Part shown: positions 17,801-26,316 of the stretch, piece by piece
Layout of the letters: the number at the start of each line of letters is the position of its first letter
Numbering within the stretch: the first letter of the stretch is position 1
DNA from: JBBRYB01 sp038238115
Lineage (GTDB): Bacteria > Actinomycetota > Actinomycetes > Propionibacteriales > Nocardioidaceae
DNA length: 64,000 nt
NCBI GenBank assembly: GCA_038238115.1
Contig: JBBRYB010000011.1
Location: forward strand, 1-64,000
Direction: 5' to 3'
Notes under the pieces: model-generated
Databases searched by the model: none
The model's input: only the letters and a program-made list of their open reading frames with translations
Told to the model about the DNA's origin: nothing
Translations under genes and position numbers: made by a program

Positions 17801-19636
17801 TCAGCGAGACTGCCCGTGCTGCTGGGGGTCCGGGGTGGGCGCCACGATGCCGTACTCGCGGATCTTGCGGTAGATGGTCGCGCGCGACATCTCCAGGGAA
17901 CGGGCCGCCTTGAGCTTGTGTCCGTTGGCGTCCAGCAACGCCTGGACGATCGCGTCGCGCTCCATGGACTCCAGCGGGCTGAGCCGTCGGCGGCTGAATG
18001 TGCGCGCCTCAGGCGGAAGGTCGTCAGGCTGGATGGTCCCGGTACGCCGGTGCTTGACGACCTGGCGAAGCATCTCGTGGACCTGTTCGGCGTTACCCGG
18101 CCAGGACAAGCGCATGAGCAGCCGCATGGCCTCGGGCGAGCAGCTGAGCTGGCCGCCGTGGCCGAGCCTGGCGAGGAAAAATGACACCAGCGGCTGCAGG
18201 TCCTCCAGGCGAAGGCGAAGCGGGGGAACCTCGACGGTGCTCGGAAACAGCCGCAGCAGGCGAAGCAGCTCGCCGCTGTGCGTGCCTTGCCCGAGCGTCA
18301 CGGCGACCCACGATGGCCGATCCCCGGTATTGCCCGCAGACTCCTGAAGTGCCGACAGGAGAGTCCGCAGCCGCAGGCCGTCGAGCCTGTCGACATGGCG
18401 GACGACGAGGCTGTCGACCCCCTCGAGCAGCGCTCGGCGGACCGCAGCCACCCACTGCGGGTCGCCGGCGGCATCCGCGGCGTCGAGCACGACGAAGCGC
18501 CCAACCGGGTGCCGGCGCAGCTGCACCGCCCGGAGCAGCGCGAGTTTGCCAACCCCGGCCTCTCCCTCAACGGCGATCCACTCACCGGACTGAAAGGCCG
18601 CCTCTACCTCCTGGCAGGCTCGCAGCCACAGCGGCGCGTGTCCCACCAAACCGGGCAGCAGCATCCCCGAGACCACCTCACGGGCAGAGGTCTGCTGCGT
18701 GTCGGACCCGTCGAACTTGACATGGACGACGAGGCCACCGTGTCGGCCACCCACAGCCACCTGCTGGCAGTACATCCGGACGACCGTGCCGGTAGGAAGC
18801 CTGACGACGATGACCCCCGGATCTGCAGATGCGAGCGCTTCGCCGGCCCGAGCGAGCAGCGCTGCCTGGTCAGCCGGATCGAGCCCGGACCTGGCCCGGT
18901 CATTGAGCATCACAGCGTCGCTCGTGAGGGCGAACACCATTCCGGTTGTCCGGCGACAGGTACGACGGTAGGCCTGGAACAGCTCCAGCTCGTGCTGTCC
19001 CGAGTCGGCTAGCAGCGCATGACGAATCTGCTCTGCCGTGGTTTTGGCCAGAGTGAGGAGCAATGACCCGGCGTCTCTGCGCCAGCAGGTGAGGTCTATC
19101 GCACCCACCGTCCTGCCGGAGATCGGATGGTGGATCGGAACGCCTGCACAGGCGAGGTCCTCGAGGTTCTCGGCGTAGTGCTCATGGCCGAAGACGTGGG
19201 TCGGCCCTCCGACCTCCAACGCGGTCCCGATGCCGTTCGTGCCGACGAACTGCTCGGCGTAGCTGAATCCCGGTGCGAGCAGAACGCTGTCGAGGTGCCG
19301 GTCGAGGTCTGCGTCGGCTGTCAACCGGCTGAGCACCAGCCCGGTCGGGTCGGTGAGGATGATGCTCACCGGCTGGCCGTCCAGCTGCTGGCGCAGGTTA
19401 CGCAGCACAGGCTCGGCACTTCTGGTGAGTTCACTGCCTGTGTCGAGGTCGCGGACGTAGGGCATCTCGATCTTGTCCGCCGCGACCTTGAGGTCTCGAG
19501 ATCTACGCCAGGACGCCAGGATGGCGCGCCGAACGCCTCGCGGTTCGGTAGGCTCAGCGGTGAGGAAGCGAACGCGGCTGGCCGCCAGATCTCTGCTGTC
19601 GGGTTGAGCAGCGTTCCATCGTGATGTCGGGGTCAC
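17801..19636 (-). CDS. mimR: MimR/AcoR-type transcriptional activator of the monooxygenase operon
   Basis: A 611-aa regulator. The N-terminal part (about 60-190) is GAF-like, with FVGTNGIGTALEVG and AGVPIHHPISGRTVGAIDLT. A degenerate AAA+ module follows, with Walker-A-like GEAGVGK, lacking the GAFTGA loop that contacts sigma-54. A C-terminal Fis-type HTH (LKAARSLEMSRATIYRKIRE) ends the chain. Relatives next to mimABCD in mycobacteria activate these genes in response to substrate or product. Actinobacteria lack sigma-54, which fits the missing loop. It is transcribed away from the small ORF and operon, and the inverted repeat at 19720 lies just upstream of its start. The gene name rests on context and domain order. 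Confidence 0.87.
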   Translation of the reverse strand: MTPTSRWNAAQPDSRDLAASRVRFLTAEPTEPRGVRRAILASWRRSRDLKVAADKIEMPYVRDLDTGSELTRSAEPVLRNLRQQLDGQPVSIILTDPTGLVLSRLTADADLDRHLDSVLLAPGFSYAEQFVGTNGIGTALEVGGPTHVFGHEHYAENLEDLACAGVPIHHPISGRTVGAIDLTCWRRDAGSLLLTLAKTTAEQIRHALLADSGQHELELFQAYRRTCRRTTGMVFALTSDAVMLNDRARSGLDPADQAALLARAGEALASADPGVIVVRLPTGTVVRMYCQQVAVGGRHGGLVVHVKFDGSDTQQTSAREVVSGMLLPGLVGHAPLWLRACQEVEAAFQSGEWIAVEGEAGVGKLALLRAVQLRRHPVGRFVVLDAADAAGDPQWVAAVRRALLEGVDSLVVRHVDRLDGLRLRTLLSALQESAGNTGDRPSWVAVTLGQGTHSGELLRLLRLFPSTVEVPPLRLRLEDLQPLVSFFLARLGHGGQLSCSPEAMRLLMRLSWPGNAEQVHEMLRQVVKHRRTGTIQPDDLPPEARTFSRRRLSPLESMERDAIVQALLDANGHKLKAARSLEMSRATIYRKIREYGIVAPTPDPQQHGQSR

Positions 19637-19719
19637 ACCGCACCTCCTCCCAAATCTCTTGTCCTCACGATAGGCGTCGGCGGTCTCCTGGTCGAGAGTC
19701 GATCACCAGTGCGCCGGCT

Positions 19720-19734
19720 GTCTCAGAATGAGAC
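19720..19734. promoter_or_regulatory. Inverted repeat, proposed activator-binding site 1
   Basis: GTCTCAGAATGAGAC has perfect 6-bp arms and a 3-base centre. It lies between the divergent activator gene and the small ORF starting at 19769. The same palindrome recurs at 20041 in front of the monooxygenase operon, so both are likely sites of the Fis-type activator. Confidence 0.65.
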
Positions 19735-19768
19735 TCGCGCAGCTGCGGGGTTGAGGTAAATCCGGGTT

Positions 19769-20017
19769 ATGAGCCCAGCGGACAGCGCGGAAGTCGAGAC
19801 CTACAATCCCTGGAGCGTCGTCAACCTTGTCTTCACGCACCTCGCGGATCAGGGCCTGCACCCGGTGTTGGGTGAGAGCGGCGACCCGGGGCCGCCGGCC
19901 CGGGCGCTGCTGCTAGCCCTGGGGATCGAGCCGGCTCCGGAGGGGAACCGGGAGGTTATGCGCGAAGTGCACGCGCACCTGGCTCAGATCCGCGCTGCGA
20001 TCCTTGAGGACGGCTGA
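19769..20017 (+). CDS. Small conserved protein of the monooxygenase locus
   Basis: An 82-aa acidic soluble protein whose segment YNPWSVVNLVFTHLADQGLH leads into GESGDPGPPARALL. The sequence is well behaved (no low complexity), it sits between the regulator and the hydroxylase gene, and it has its own copy of the regulatory palindrome 35 bases upstream. The ribosome site before ATG 19769 is weak. I do not recognise a characterised family. Its location suggests a role in regulation or in assembly of the diiron enzyme. Confidence 0.7.
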   Translation: MSPADSAEVETYNPWSVVNLVFTHLADQGLHPVLGESGDPGPPARALLLALGIEPAPEGNREVMREVHAHLAQIRAAILEDG

Positions 20018-20040
20018 CGACTGAAGATCGGGACCCCTGC

Positions 20041-20055
20041 GTCTCATTCTGAGAC
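20041..20055. promoter_or_regulatory. Inverted repeat, proposed activator-binding site 2
   Basis: GTCTCATTCTGAGAC has the same 6-bp arms as the repeat at 19720, with the reverse-complement centre, so the two are one sequence in opposite orientation. It ends 63 bases before the hydroxylase ATG. A possible -10 (TTACAT) lies between the site and the gene. Confidence 0.65.
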
Positions 20056-20118
20056 CCCGGCGGAGCCCGTCTGCGGGTTACATGGCAGTCGACGGAACTA
20101 CTGATCCAAGGAGTGGTG

Positions 20119-21771
20119 ATGACTCGTCAAAGCGTGGCCAAGGCTCACGAGAAGATCCAAGAACTGGCCTGGGAGCCGCTCTACCACGAGCCGGTCTCTC
20201 AGTACGGTACCGACTACACATTCCAGAAGGCCAAGAAGAAGGACCCGCTCAAGCAGGTCCTCCGGTCGTACTTCCCGATGCAGGAGGAGAAGGACCACCG
20301 TGTCTACGGGGCTGCCGACGGAGCTATCCGCGGAAACATGTTCCGTCAGGTGCAGGAGCGATGGCTGGAGTGGCAGAAGCTCTTCCTCAGCATCATCCCC
20401 CTGCCCGAGATCTCGGCAGCCCGGGCGATGCCCCTGCTCTTCCGTACCGTGCCCAACCCCGAGCTGCACAACGGGCAGGCCATCCAGATGATCGACGAGG
20501 TCAGGCACTCGACGATCCAGCAGAACCTCAAGCGCCTGTACATGAACAACTACATCGACCCCGCCGGCTTCAACAACAGCCTGCGCAACTTCCAGAACGA
20601 CTACTGCGGCACCATCGGTCGACAGTTCGCGGAGGGCTTCATCACCGGTGACGCCATCACGGCAGCGAGCATCTACTTGACAATTGTGGCGGAGACGGCG
20701 TTCACCAACACCCTCTTCGTCGCCATGCCAGCCGAAGCCGCCGCCAACGGCGACTACCTGCTGCCGACCGTCTTCCACTCGGTTCAGTCCGACGAGTCGC
20801 GCCACATCAGCAACGGGTATGCCACCTTGCTCATGGCACTGTCCGACGAGGGCAATCACCAGCTGCTCGAGCGCGACCTGCGCTACGCCTGGTGGAACAA
20901 CCACCGCGTGGTGGACGCAGCGATCGGCACCTTCATCGAGTACGGAACCAAGGACCGCCGCAAGGACCGGGAGAGCTACGCCGAGATGTGGCGTCGGTGG
21001 ATCTACGACGACTACTACCGCAGCTATCTGGTGCCGCTGGAGAAATACGGTCTGGTCATCCCGCACGACCTGATCGAGGAGTCCTGGAACCAGATCTGGA
21101 ACAAGGGCTACGTCCACGAGGTCGCGCAGTTCTTCTGCACCGGGTGGCTTGCCAACTATTGGCGCATGGACCCGATGACCGACAAGGACTTCGAGTGGTT
21201 CGAGTACAAGTACCCGGGCTGGTATGACAAGTACGGAGCATGGTGGGAGAACTACTCACGGCTGGCGACCCCGAACGGGCACCACCCGATCGTCTTCGAG
21301 GATGTGCAGTACCAGTACCCGAACCGGTGCTGGACCTGCATGGTGCCGTGCCTGGTCCGTGAGGACATGGTGATGGCAGAGGTTGACGGCCAGACCCGCA
21401 CCTACTGCCACGAGGCCTGCCGCTGGACCGACGTCGAGGCCTTCCGTCCGACGTATCAGGGTCGCGAGACGCCCAACATGGGCCAGCTGATCGGCAAGCG
21501 CGAGTGGGAGACGCTCTACCACGGCTGGAACTGGGCCGACGTGGTGTCCGACATGGGCTACGTCCGCGACGATGGCAACACCTTGGTGGCACAGCCGCAT
21601 CTCAATCTCGACCCCAAGAAGATGTGGACGCTGGACCACCTGCGTCGCTGCCCACCGCTGCAGAGCCCGAACGTGCTGCTCAACGAGATGTCCCCCGAGG
21701 AGCAGCAGGCCTTCCACGCGAACTACATCCGCGGCGGCCCGGCAGGTCGCCCGGCTCCGGCTGACGCCTGA
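20119..21771 (+). CDS. mimA: Soluble diiron monooxygenase, hydroxylase large subunit (propane/acetone/phenol type)
   Basis: The catalytic subunit, which activates O2 at a diiron centre to hydroxylate small substrates. With ATG 20119 as residue 1 (AAGGAG 5 bases upstream), the six ligands can be placed: Glu97, Glu127 and His130 (DEVRH), Glu192, Glu226 and His229 (DESRH). The intervals 97-127 and 192-226 equal those of methane monooxygenase MmoX. A CWTCMVPC cluster near residue 400 is usual in the MimA/PrmA branch. 551 aa is the normal length. First gene of the operon. Relatives convert propane to 2-propanol, acetone to acetol or phenol to hydroquinone; which applies cannot be read from the sequence. 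Confidence 0.95.
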   Translation: MTRQSVAKAHEKIQELAWEPLYHEPVSQYGTDYTFQKAKKKDPLKQVLRSYFPMQEEKDHRVYGAADGAIRGNMFRQVQERWLEWQKLFLSIIPLPEISAARAMPLLFRTVPNPELHNGQAIQMIDEVRHSTIQQNLKRLYMNNYIDPAGFNNSLRNFQNDYCGTIGRQFAEGFITGDAITAASIYLTIVAETAFTNTLFVAMPAEAAANGDYLLPTVFHSVQSDESRHISNGYATLLMALSDEGNHQLLERDLRYAWWNNHRVVDAAIGTFIEYGTKDRRKDRESYAEMWRRWIYDDYYRSYLVPLEKYGLVIPHDLIEESWNQIWNKGYVHEVAQFFCTGWLANYWRMDPMTDKDFEWFEYKYPGWYDKYGAWWENYSRLATPNGHHPIVFEDVQYQYPNRCWTCMVPCLVREDMVMAEVDGQTRTYCHEACRWTDVEAFRPTYQGRETPNMGQLIGKREWETLYHGWNWADVVSDMGYVRDDGNTLVAQPHLNLDPKKMWTLDHLRRCPPLQSPNVLLNEMSPEEQQAFHANYIRGGPAGRPAPADA

Positions 21772-21862
21772 GCGACACGTCGGCAGATTCGGACAAGGAG
21801 GCCCGGCGAAGGCTCGCCGGGCCCCCCTTGCTGACTCGTCCGTCACGCACTGGAAGGGAGTC

Positions 21863-22912
21863 ATGGGAGAAAAGCATGTCGTGCGATTCGAGCCGGTAGG
21901 CATCGAGATCGACGTCGACGAGGACCAAAACGTCCTGCGCGCCGCGGCCGAGCAAGGCATCACGCTGATGCACGGCTGCAAGGAGGGGCAGTGCGCGTCT
22001 TGCAAGTCCTTCGTCCTCGAGGGTGAGGACATTGAGCTGGACAAGTACTCGACGTTCGCCTTGCCCGACTTCGAGCTGGAGGAGGGCTTTACCCTCCTGT
22101 GCCGGGCGCACGTCTATGAGGACGTGACCATCGAGCTCCTCAACTATGACGAGGAGATGCTCCGCTCGGGCCACCCCATCCAAAATGCCGTCGCCGAGGT
22201 GGTGTCCAACGAACCCGTGACACACGACATGCGGCACCTCGTCCTGAAGCTTGTCGAGCCGCAGGAGATCGCGTTTTGGCCCGGCCAGTACGTCGACATC
22301 GCGATTCCGGACACTGATGCGACGCGGTCCTTCTCGATGGCCAACACGTCATCCAAGGAGAGCGGCCAGCTGGAGTTCGTGATCCGGATCTACTCGGACG
22401 GCAAGTTCTCGCACTTCCTGGACGCGAAGGTCGAGGTCGGCGACCAGCTGGACATCGTCGGCCCGTTCGGGGTCTTCACCCTGCGGGACGGCCGCGACTC
22501 CGACCTCGTCTTCGTGGGAGGCGGCGCCGGCATGGCGCCGATCCTGTGCCTGCTGCGCACGCTCGCGGAGCGCGGCAGTACCCGCAAGGCGACGTACTAC
22601 TACGGCGCGCGGACCAAGCGCGACCTGTGCTTCGAAGATGAGTTGCGGGGCCTGGAGGAGAGCCTGCCGAACTTCCAGTTTGTCCCCGCGTTGTCCGAGC
22701 CCGCGGAGGACGAGGAGTGGGATGGCGAGGTCGGCATGATCACCGAGGTGGTCAAGAAGCACGAGCCCGACCTGACGGACACCGACTCCTACGTCTGCGG
22801 GCCACCGCCGATGGTCGAGGCGGCCATCGACGTGCTCTCCGCGCTGGGGGTCGACGATAAGCACATCTACTATGACAAGTTCACCACCACCGGCGAACCC
22901 AACGACGAGTGA
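21863..22912 (+). CDS. mimB: Monooxygenase reductase component (2Fe-2S, FAD, NADH)
   Basis: Transfers electrons from NAD(P)H to the diiron hydroxylase. The N-terminal ferredoxin domain has Cys39, Cys44, Cys47 (CKEGQCASC) and Cys80. The FAD domain has TRSFSMAN, and the NAD domain has FVGGGAGMAPI and YVCGPPPMV near the C-terminus. GGAAGGGA precedes ATG 21863; the frame is open further upstream but only as a shadow. 349 aa, full length. It lies between the two hydroxylase subunit genes, as in mim/prm operons. Confidence 0.95.
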   Translation: MGEKHVVRFEPVGIEIDVDEDQNVLRAAAEQGITLMHGCKEGQCASCKSFVLEGEDIELDKYSTFALPDFELEEGFTLLCRAHVYEDVTIELLNYDEEMLRSGHPIQNAVAEVVSNEPVTHDMRHLVLKLVEPQEIAFWPGQYVDIAIPDTDATRSFSMANTSSKESGQLEFVIRIYSDGKFSHFLDAKVEVGDQLDIVGPFGVFTLRDGRDSDLVFVGGGAGMAPILCLLRTLAERGSTRKATYYYGARTKRDLCFEDELRGLEESLPNFQFVPALSEPAEDEEWDGEVGMITEVVKKHEPDLTDTDSYVCGPPPMVEAAIDVLSALGVDDKHIYYDKFTTTGEPNDE

Positions 22913-22931
22913 GAGCGAGGCGGAACCCGCA

Positions 22932-24122
22932 ATGACCACCGAAGAGGCCGTCGAACAGGCCACCGAAGAACGCAGCGTACCGAAGCCGGTGTTCACTGAT
23001 GCCGAAGCCGGCGCCAAGGTGTTCCCTGACTCGACAGCGCGCACGCATAACTACTTCACGCCGAAGAAGCGCAAGGCGTCACACTACGAGGACGTCACGG
23101 TCGAGGTGCAGCCCGACCCGAGGCACTACCTCAGCCAAGGCTGGCTGTACGGGTTCTCGGACGGTCGAGGCGGCTACCCGCTGGACTGGACCGTCCTCAA
23201 GGCGTGGGGTGTCGACCGGCCAGAACCGGAGCGCTACCCAGGCTCGGGCGGCAAGGGTTACGACTGGCCGGCGCACGGCTGGCATGAGTTCCGTGACCCC
23301 AACGAGGAGTGGGAGCTCACGCTCTACCGCTACAACGCCAACGTGGTGCGACAGATCAACCAGAACGTCGACACCGCGCGTCAGGCCAAGGCCTTCGAGC
23401 AGTGGAACCCGAACTGGGTCCGCTTCGTCGAGCGCAACGTCGGCGCCTGGATGCACGTCGAGCACGGCCTCGGGCTCTACCTGTTCGCCAACGCTCAGCG
23501 GCGGGCCCCGACCAACATGCACAACAACGCGATCTCGGTGAACAGCATGCACAAGATCCGGTTCGCCCAGGATCTCGCCCTCTACAATCTCACGCTGAGT
23601 GAGGAGATCGAGGGCTTCGACGGGGCGGCCCACGTCGAGACGTGGAACGAGGACCCGGCCTGGCAGGGCGTGCGACGCGTCGCCGAGCAGTTGACCGGGA
23701 TCGACGACTGGGCTGAGGCGATCTTTGCCGCCAACATCGTCTTCGAGCCGCTGGTCGGCGAGTTGTTCCGAAGCAACCTGGTGCAGCAGGCGTCGCCCGG
23801 CAACGGTGACTTCGTCACGCCGACCGTCGTCGGCGCCGGCGAGCTCGACTACGCTGCCCGCGACCTGCGCTACACCAAGGCGATGTTCGAGCTGCTGATC
23901 AACGACAAGGAGTTCGCCGACTACAACAAGGAGATCCTCGACGGGTGGCTCTCAGCCTGGGTGCCGCGGTGCATCACCGCAGCGCGCGAGCTCCAGCCAC
24001 TCTGGTCGCAGCCAGACTTCAAGCCGCCGCGCTTCGAGGACGGTCTGGACCGTGCCAAGAGCCGCTTCAGCGGCGTTCTGTCCGAGTTGAGCCTGCAGGA
24101 ACCTAAGGAGCTGAGCCAGTGA
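22932..24122 (+). CDS. mimC: Soluble diiron monooxygenase, hydroxylase small subunit
   Basis: The beta-type structural subunit that pairs with the large subunit; 396 aa, all-helical, without the diiron ligand set. A charged N-terminal tail precedes the family core, which begins around YFTPKKRKASHYEDV. WMHVEHGLGLYLFANAQRRA and the LTLSEEIEGF segment are typical. The ATG at 22932 follows the reductase stop by 19 bases; an earlier in-frame ATG at 22872 overlaps the reductase gene and adds an unusual Pro/Ser tail. Its stop overlaps the next start. Confidence 0.93.
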   Translation: MTTEEAVEQATEERSVPKPVFTDAEAGAKVFPDSTARTHNYFTPKKRKASHYEDVTVEVQPDPRHYLSQGWLYGFSDGRGGYPLDWTVLKAWGVDRPEPERYPGSGGKGYDWPAHGWHEFRDPNEEWELTLYRYNANVVRQINQNVDTARQAKAFEQWNPNWVRFVERNVGAWMHVEHGLGLYLFANAQRRAPTNMHNNAISVNSMHKIRFAQDLALYNLTLSEEIEGFDGAAHVETWNEDPAWQGVRRVAEQLTGIDDWAEAIFAANIVFEPLVGELFRSNLVQQASPGNGDFVTPTVVGAGELDYAARDLRYTKAMFELLINDKEFADYNKEILDGWLSAWVPRCITAARELQPLWSQPDFKPPRFEDGLDRAKSRFSGVLSELSLQEPKELSQ

Positions 24123-24514
24123 CCGGCTACAAGTCAACCCAGAGCTCGTACAAGACGACCGAGAGCTCGTATAAATCGGACAACACCGCCTCCAACAGAT
24201 GTGGGTTCACGTTGATGAACAACCAGGTCGGCGTTGTCGTGGCCGAGGTGATGGCCGGCGCACCGGGGGTGAAGGTGACGCACCTGCCGTCGATGATCCG
24301 GGTGGACGCGGACAACAAGATGGAGGTTGTCTATGACGAGGTATCCGAGGCGCTCGGCGAGGAGGAGGGCTACTTCGACGCAGCGGAGTTCGAGGAGAAC
24401 ATGTCGACGCACTACGGCCGGATGATCCACCTCGACGACCGGACGATCATGTTCGCGAATCCCGAGGACGCCGCTGAGTACATAGGCTTCGACCTCAAGG
24501 CCTCGTCCAACTGA
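24119..24514 (+). CDS. mimD: Monooxygenase coupling/effector protein (MmoB/DmpM family)
   Basis: A cofactor-less protein that binds the hydroxylase and tunes O2 activation. The core NNQVGVVVAEVMAG and LPSMIRVDADNKMEV match the family, and MIHLDDRTIMFANPEDAAEY is close to its C-terminus. The GTG start overlaps the upstream stop by 4 bases, so translation is probably coupled. Before the core are three tandem 7-residue units with Tyr-Lys at residues 4, 11 and 18 (GYKST, SSYKTT, SSYKSD), an unusual tail. 131 aa is slightly long for the family because of it. Confidence 0.92.
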   Translation: MTGYKSTQSSYKTTESSYKSDNTASNRCGFTLMNNQVGVVVAEVMAGAPGVKVTHLPSMIRVDADNKMEVVYDEVSEALGEEEGYFDAAEFEENMSTHYGRMIHLDDRTIMFANPEDAAEYIGFDLKASSN

Positions 24515-24562
24515 TGCACCGCGACACCATCCGAGCTGATCTGATCTTCTTGAGGAGGACAC

Positions 24563-25618
24563 GTGTACGAGAAGGACAATGAGAAGTACTTCGTCGTCGA
24601 CAGCCACATGCACTACTGGGACGCGAGCCCTGAGAACTGGGTAGCGGGTCACGAGCAGTACGCCAAGGGCTGGATCGAGTGCTTCCACGCCTACCAGTCC
24701 CTTGGGCCGGAAGAGACGCACTGGCCGATCGAGCACTTCCAGAAGGCCTCCGAAGAGGACCTGATGAAGGACGTCTTCGAGGACGGGTACGTTGACGTGG
24801 CGGTCTTCCAGCCGACGTACCTGAAGGAGTGGTACGCCGACGGCTTCAACACCACCGAGCGCAACGGCGCCCTCGCCGAGAAGCACCCGGGCAAGTTCAT
24901 CGTGAACACCCGCTGGGACCCGCGCGAGGGCGACAAGGGGCTCGAGGAGCTCGAGGCCAACGTGGCCCGCTGGAACTCCAAGGGCGTCAAGCTCTACACG
25001 GCGGAATGGCGCGAGGAGTCCCGTGGCTGGAAGCTCTCCGATCCGGAGGCCTACCGGTATCTGCAGAAGAGCCAGGAACTCGGCATCAAGAACATCCACG
25101 TCCACAAGGGACCGACGATCTGGCCGCTGGACAAGGATGCGTTCGACGTCTCCGACGTCGACCACGCGGCGACCGACTTCCCCGACCTGAACTTCATCGT
25201 GGAGCACGTGGGACTGCCACGCATCGAGGACTTCTGCTTCATGGCGACCCAGGAGCCGAACGTCTACGCCGGTCTCTCAGTGGTCATCGGCGGTCTGATG
25301 CACGCCCGTCCGAAGTTCTTCGCGAAGGTGATGGGCGAGCTGCTGTTCTGGGTCGGCGAGGACAAGATGACGTTCGGCAGTGACTACAGCATCTGGGAGC
25401 CGAAGTGGCAGATCGAGGGCCTTGTCGACTGGGACTACCCCAGTGACGAGTTCTCCGACTACCCGCGCGTGAACACGGCGACCAAGAAGAAGATTCTCGG
25501 TCTCAACGCCGCGAAGCTGTACGACATCGAGGTTCCGATCGACTACCAGCTCCAGGAGGAGGCGGCAGCCCAGGACGACGCGCAGCTGGTGGAGGAGAAG
25601 TCCGGGGCCACGGTGTGA
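24563..25618 (+). CDS. Amidohydrolase-family protein of the monooxygenase operon
   Basis: A metal-dependent hydrolase or decarboxylase fold (amidohydrolase_2, TIM barrel) of 351 aa. FVVDSHMHYWD gives the HxH metal motif near residue 14, with later HVHKGP, EHVGLPR and FGSDYSIWEP supplying His and Asp ligands. AGGAGG lies 4 bases before GTG 24563. The gene is a regular member of mim/prm operons. Its reaction is not established; a role in product breakdown or in making the oxygenase functional is possible. The stop overlaps the next start (GTGA). Confidence 0.9.
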   Translation: MYEKDNEKYFVVDSHMHYWDASPENWVAGHEQYAKGWIECFHAYQSLGPEETHWPIEHFQKASEEDLMKDVFEDGYVDVAVFQPTYLKEWYADGFNTTERNGALAEKHPGKFIVNTRWDPREGDKGLEELEANVARWNSKGVKLYTAEWREESRGWKLSDPEAYRYLQKSQELGIKNIHVHKGPTIWPLDKDAFDVSDVDHAATDFPDLNFIVEHVGLPRIEDFCFMATQEPNVYAGLSVVIGGLMHARPKFFAKVMGELLFWVGEDKMTFGSDYSIWEPKWQIEGLVDWDYPSDEFSDYPRVNTATKKKILGLNAAKLYDIEVPIDYQLQEEAAAQDDAQLVEEKSGATV

Positions 25619-26316
25619 CCGACGCGTCACAGCTGCTCGCCGCACTGGACACGGTGCGCGACCCCGAGCTCGACGAGCCGGTCACCTCACTGGGTTTCGT
25701 CTCGTCGTGCACCGTGTCTGCCGAGGGGGTCGCTGACGTGCGGCTCCGGCTGCCGACGTATTTCTGTGCGCCGAACTTCGCGTTTCTCATGGTGGCCGAT
25801 GCCTACGATGCCGTGAGTCGTGTCGACGGCGTACGGCGGGCAGACGTCGTGCTGGAGGACCACTTCGCGTCCGAGGCCATCAACGGTGGCGTCGCGGCCC
25901 GGGCCGGCTTCGTTCAGTCCTTCGACGGACTGGCGACCGCCGAGCTGGACGACCTTAGGGCTGACTTCGTGCGTAAGGCTGTGCTGGCGGGGACGGACCG
26001 GGTCTGCCGCCCGCTGCTGGCAGCCGGCAAGACGAGCGACGAGCTCGCCGAGCTCTCACTCGGCGATGTGCCGGCGTCCCCGGACCGCGAACGGCTACGG
26101 TCCCGCCGGGCGGAGCTCGGTCTACCCAGCGGCGACGAGTCGCCGCTCCTGGTCGACACGACCACGGGCCAAGCCGTCGGCGCTCAGGCGCTGCCGCTGC
26201 ATCTGCGTCGGGCTCGCCTGACCCGGGTAAGCGCGGAGGCCAACGGCGGCGTGTGCCGCGGCATGCTGCGGGACAGATACGCAACCGCCGGTCTCGGCGA
26301 GGAGGAGGAGCAATGA
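25615..26316 (+). CDS. DUF59/MIP18-family protein with a long C-terminal extension
   Basis: The first ~100 residues (LAALDTVRDPELDEPVTSLG, then LPTYFCAPNFAFLMVADAY) match the DUF59 family involved in Fe-S or metal-centre maturation, including its conserved Cys. The remaining ~130 residues, mostly helical and charged, are an addition not typical of stand-alone DUF59 proteins. Translation is coupled at both ends by 4-base overlaps with the amidohydrolase and alcohol dehydrogenase genes. The likely role is metallation of the diiron or 2Fe-2S centre of the monooxygenase; this is inference from family and position. Confidence 0.85.
   Translation: MTDASQLLAALDTVRDPELDEPVTSLGFVSSCTVSAEGVADVRLRLPTYFCAPNFAFLMVADAYDAVSRVDGVRRADVVLEDHFASEAINGGVAARAGFVQSFDGLATAELDDLRADFVRKAVLAGTDRVCRPLLAAGKTSDELAELSLGDVPASPDRERLRSRRAELGLPSGDESPLLVDTTTGQAVGAQALPLHLRRARLTRVSAEANGGVCRGMLRDRYATAGLGEEEEQ

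Noticed and set aside
20098..21117. A 339-codon minus-strand frame opposite mimA
   Set aside because: Val/Leu-rich shadow of the hydroxylase gene; no domain, no ribosome site.
24134..25207. A 357-codon minus-strand frame opposite mimD and the amidohydrolase gene
   Set aside because: It spans two well-supported coupled genes on the other strand and has no recognisable family.
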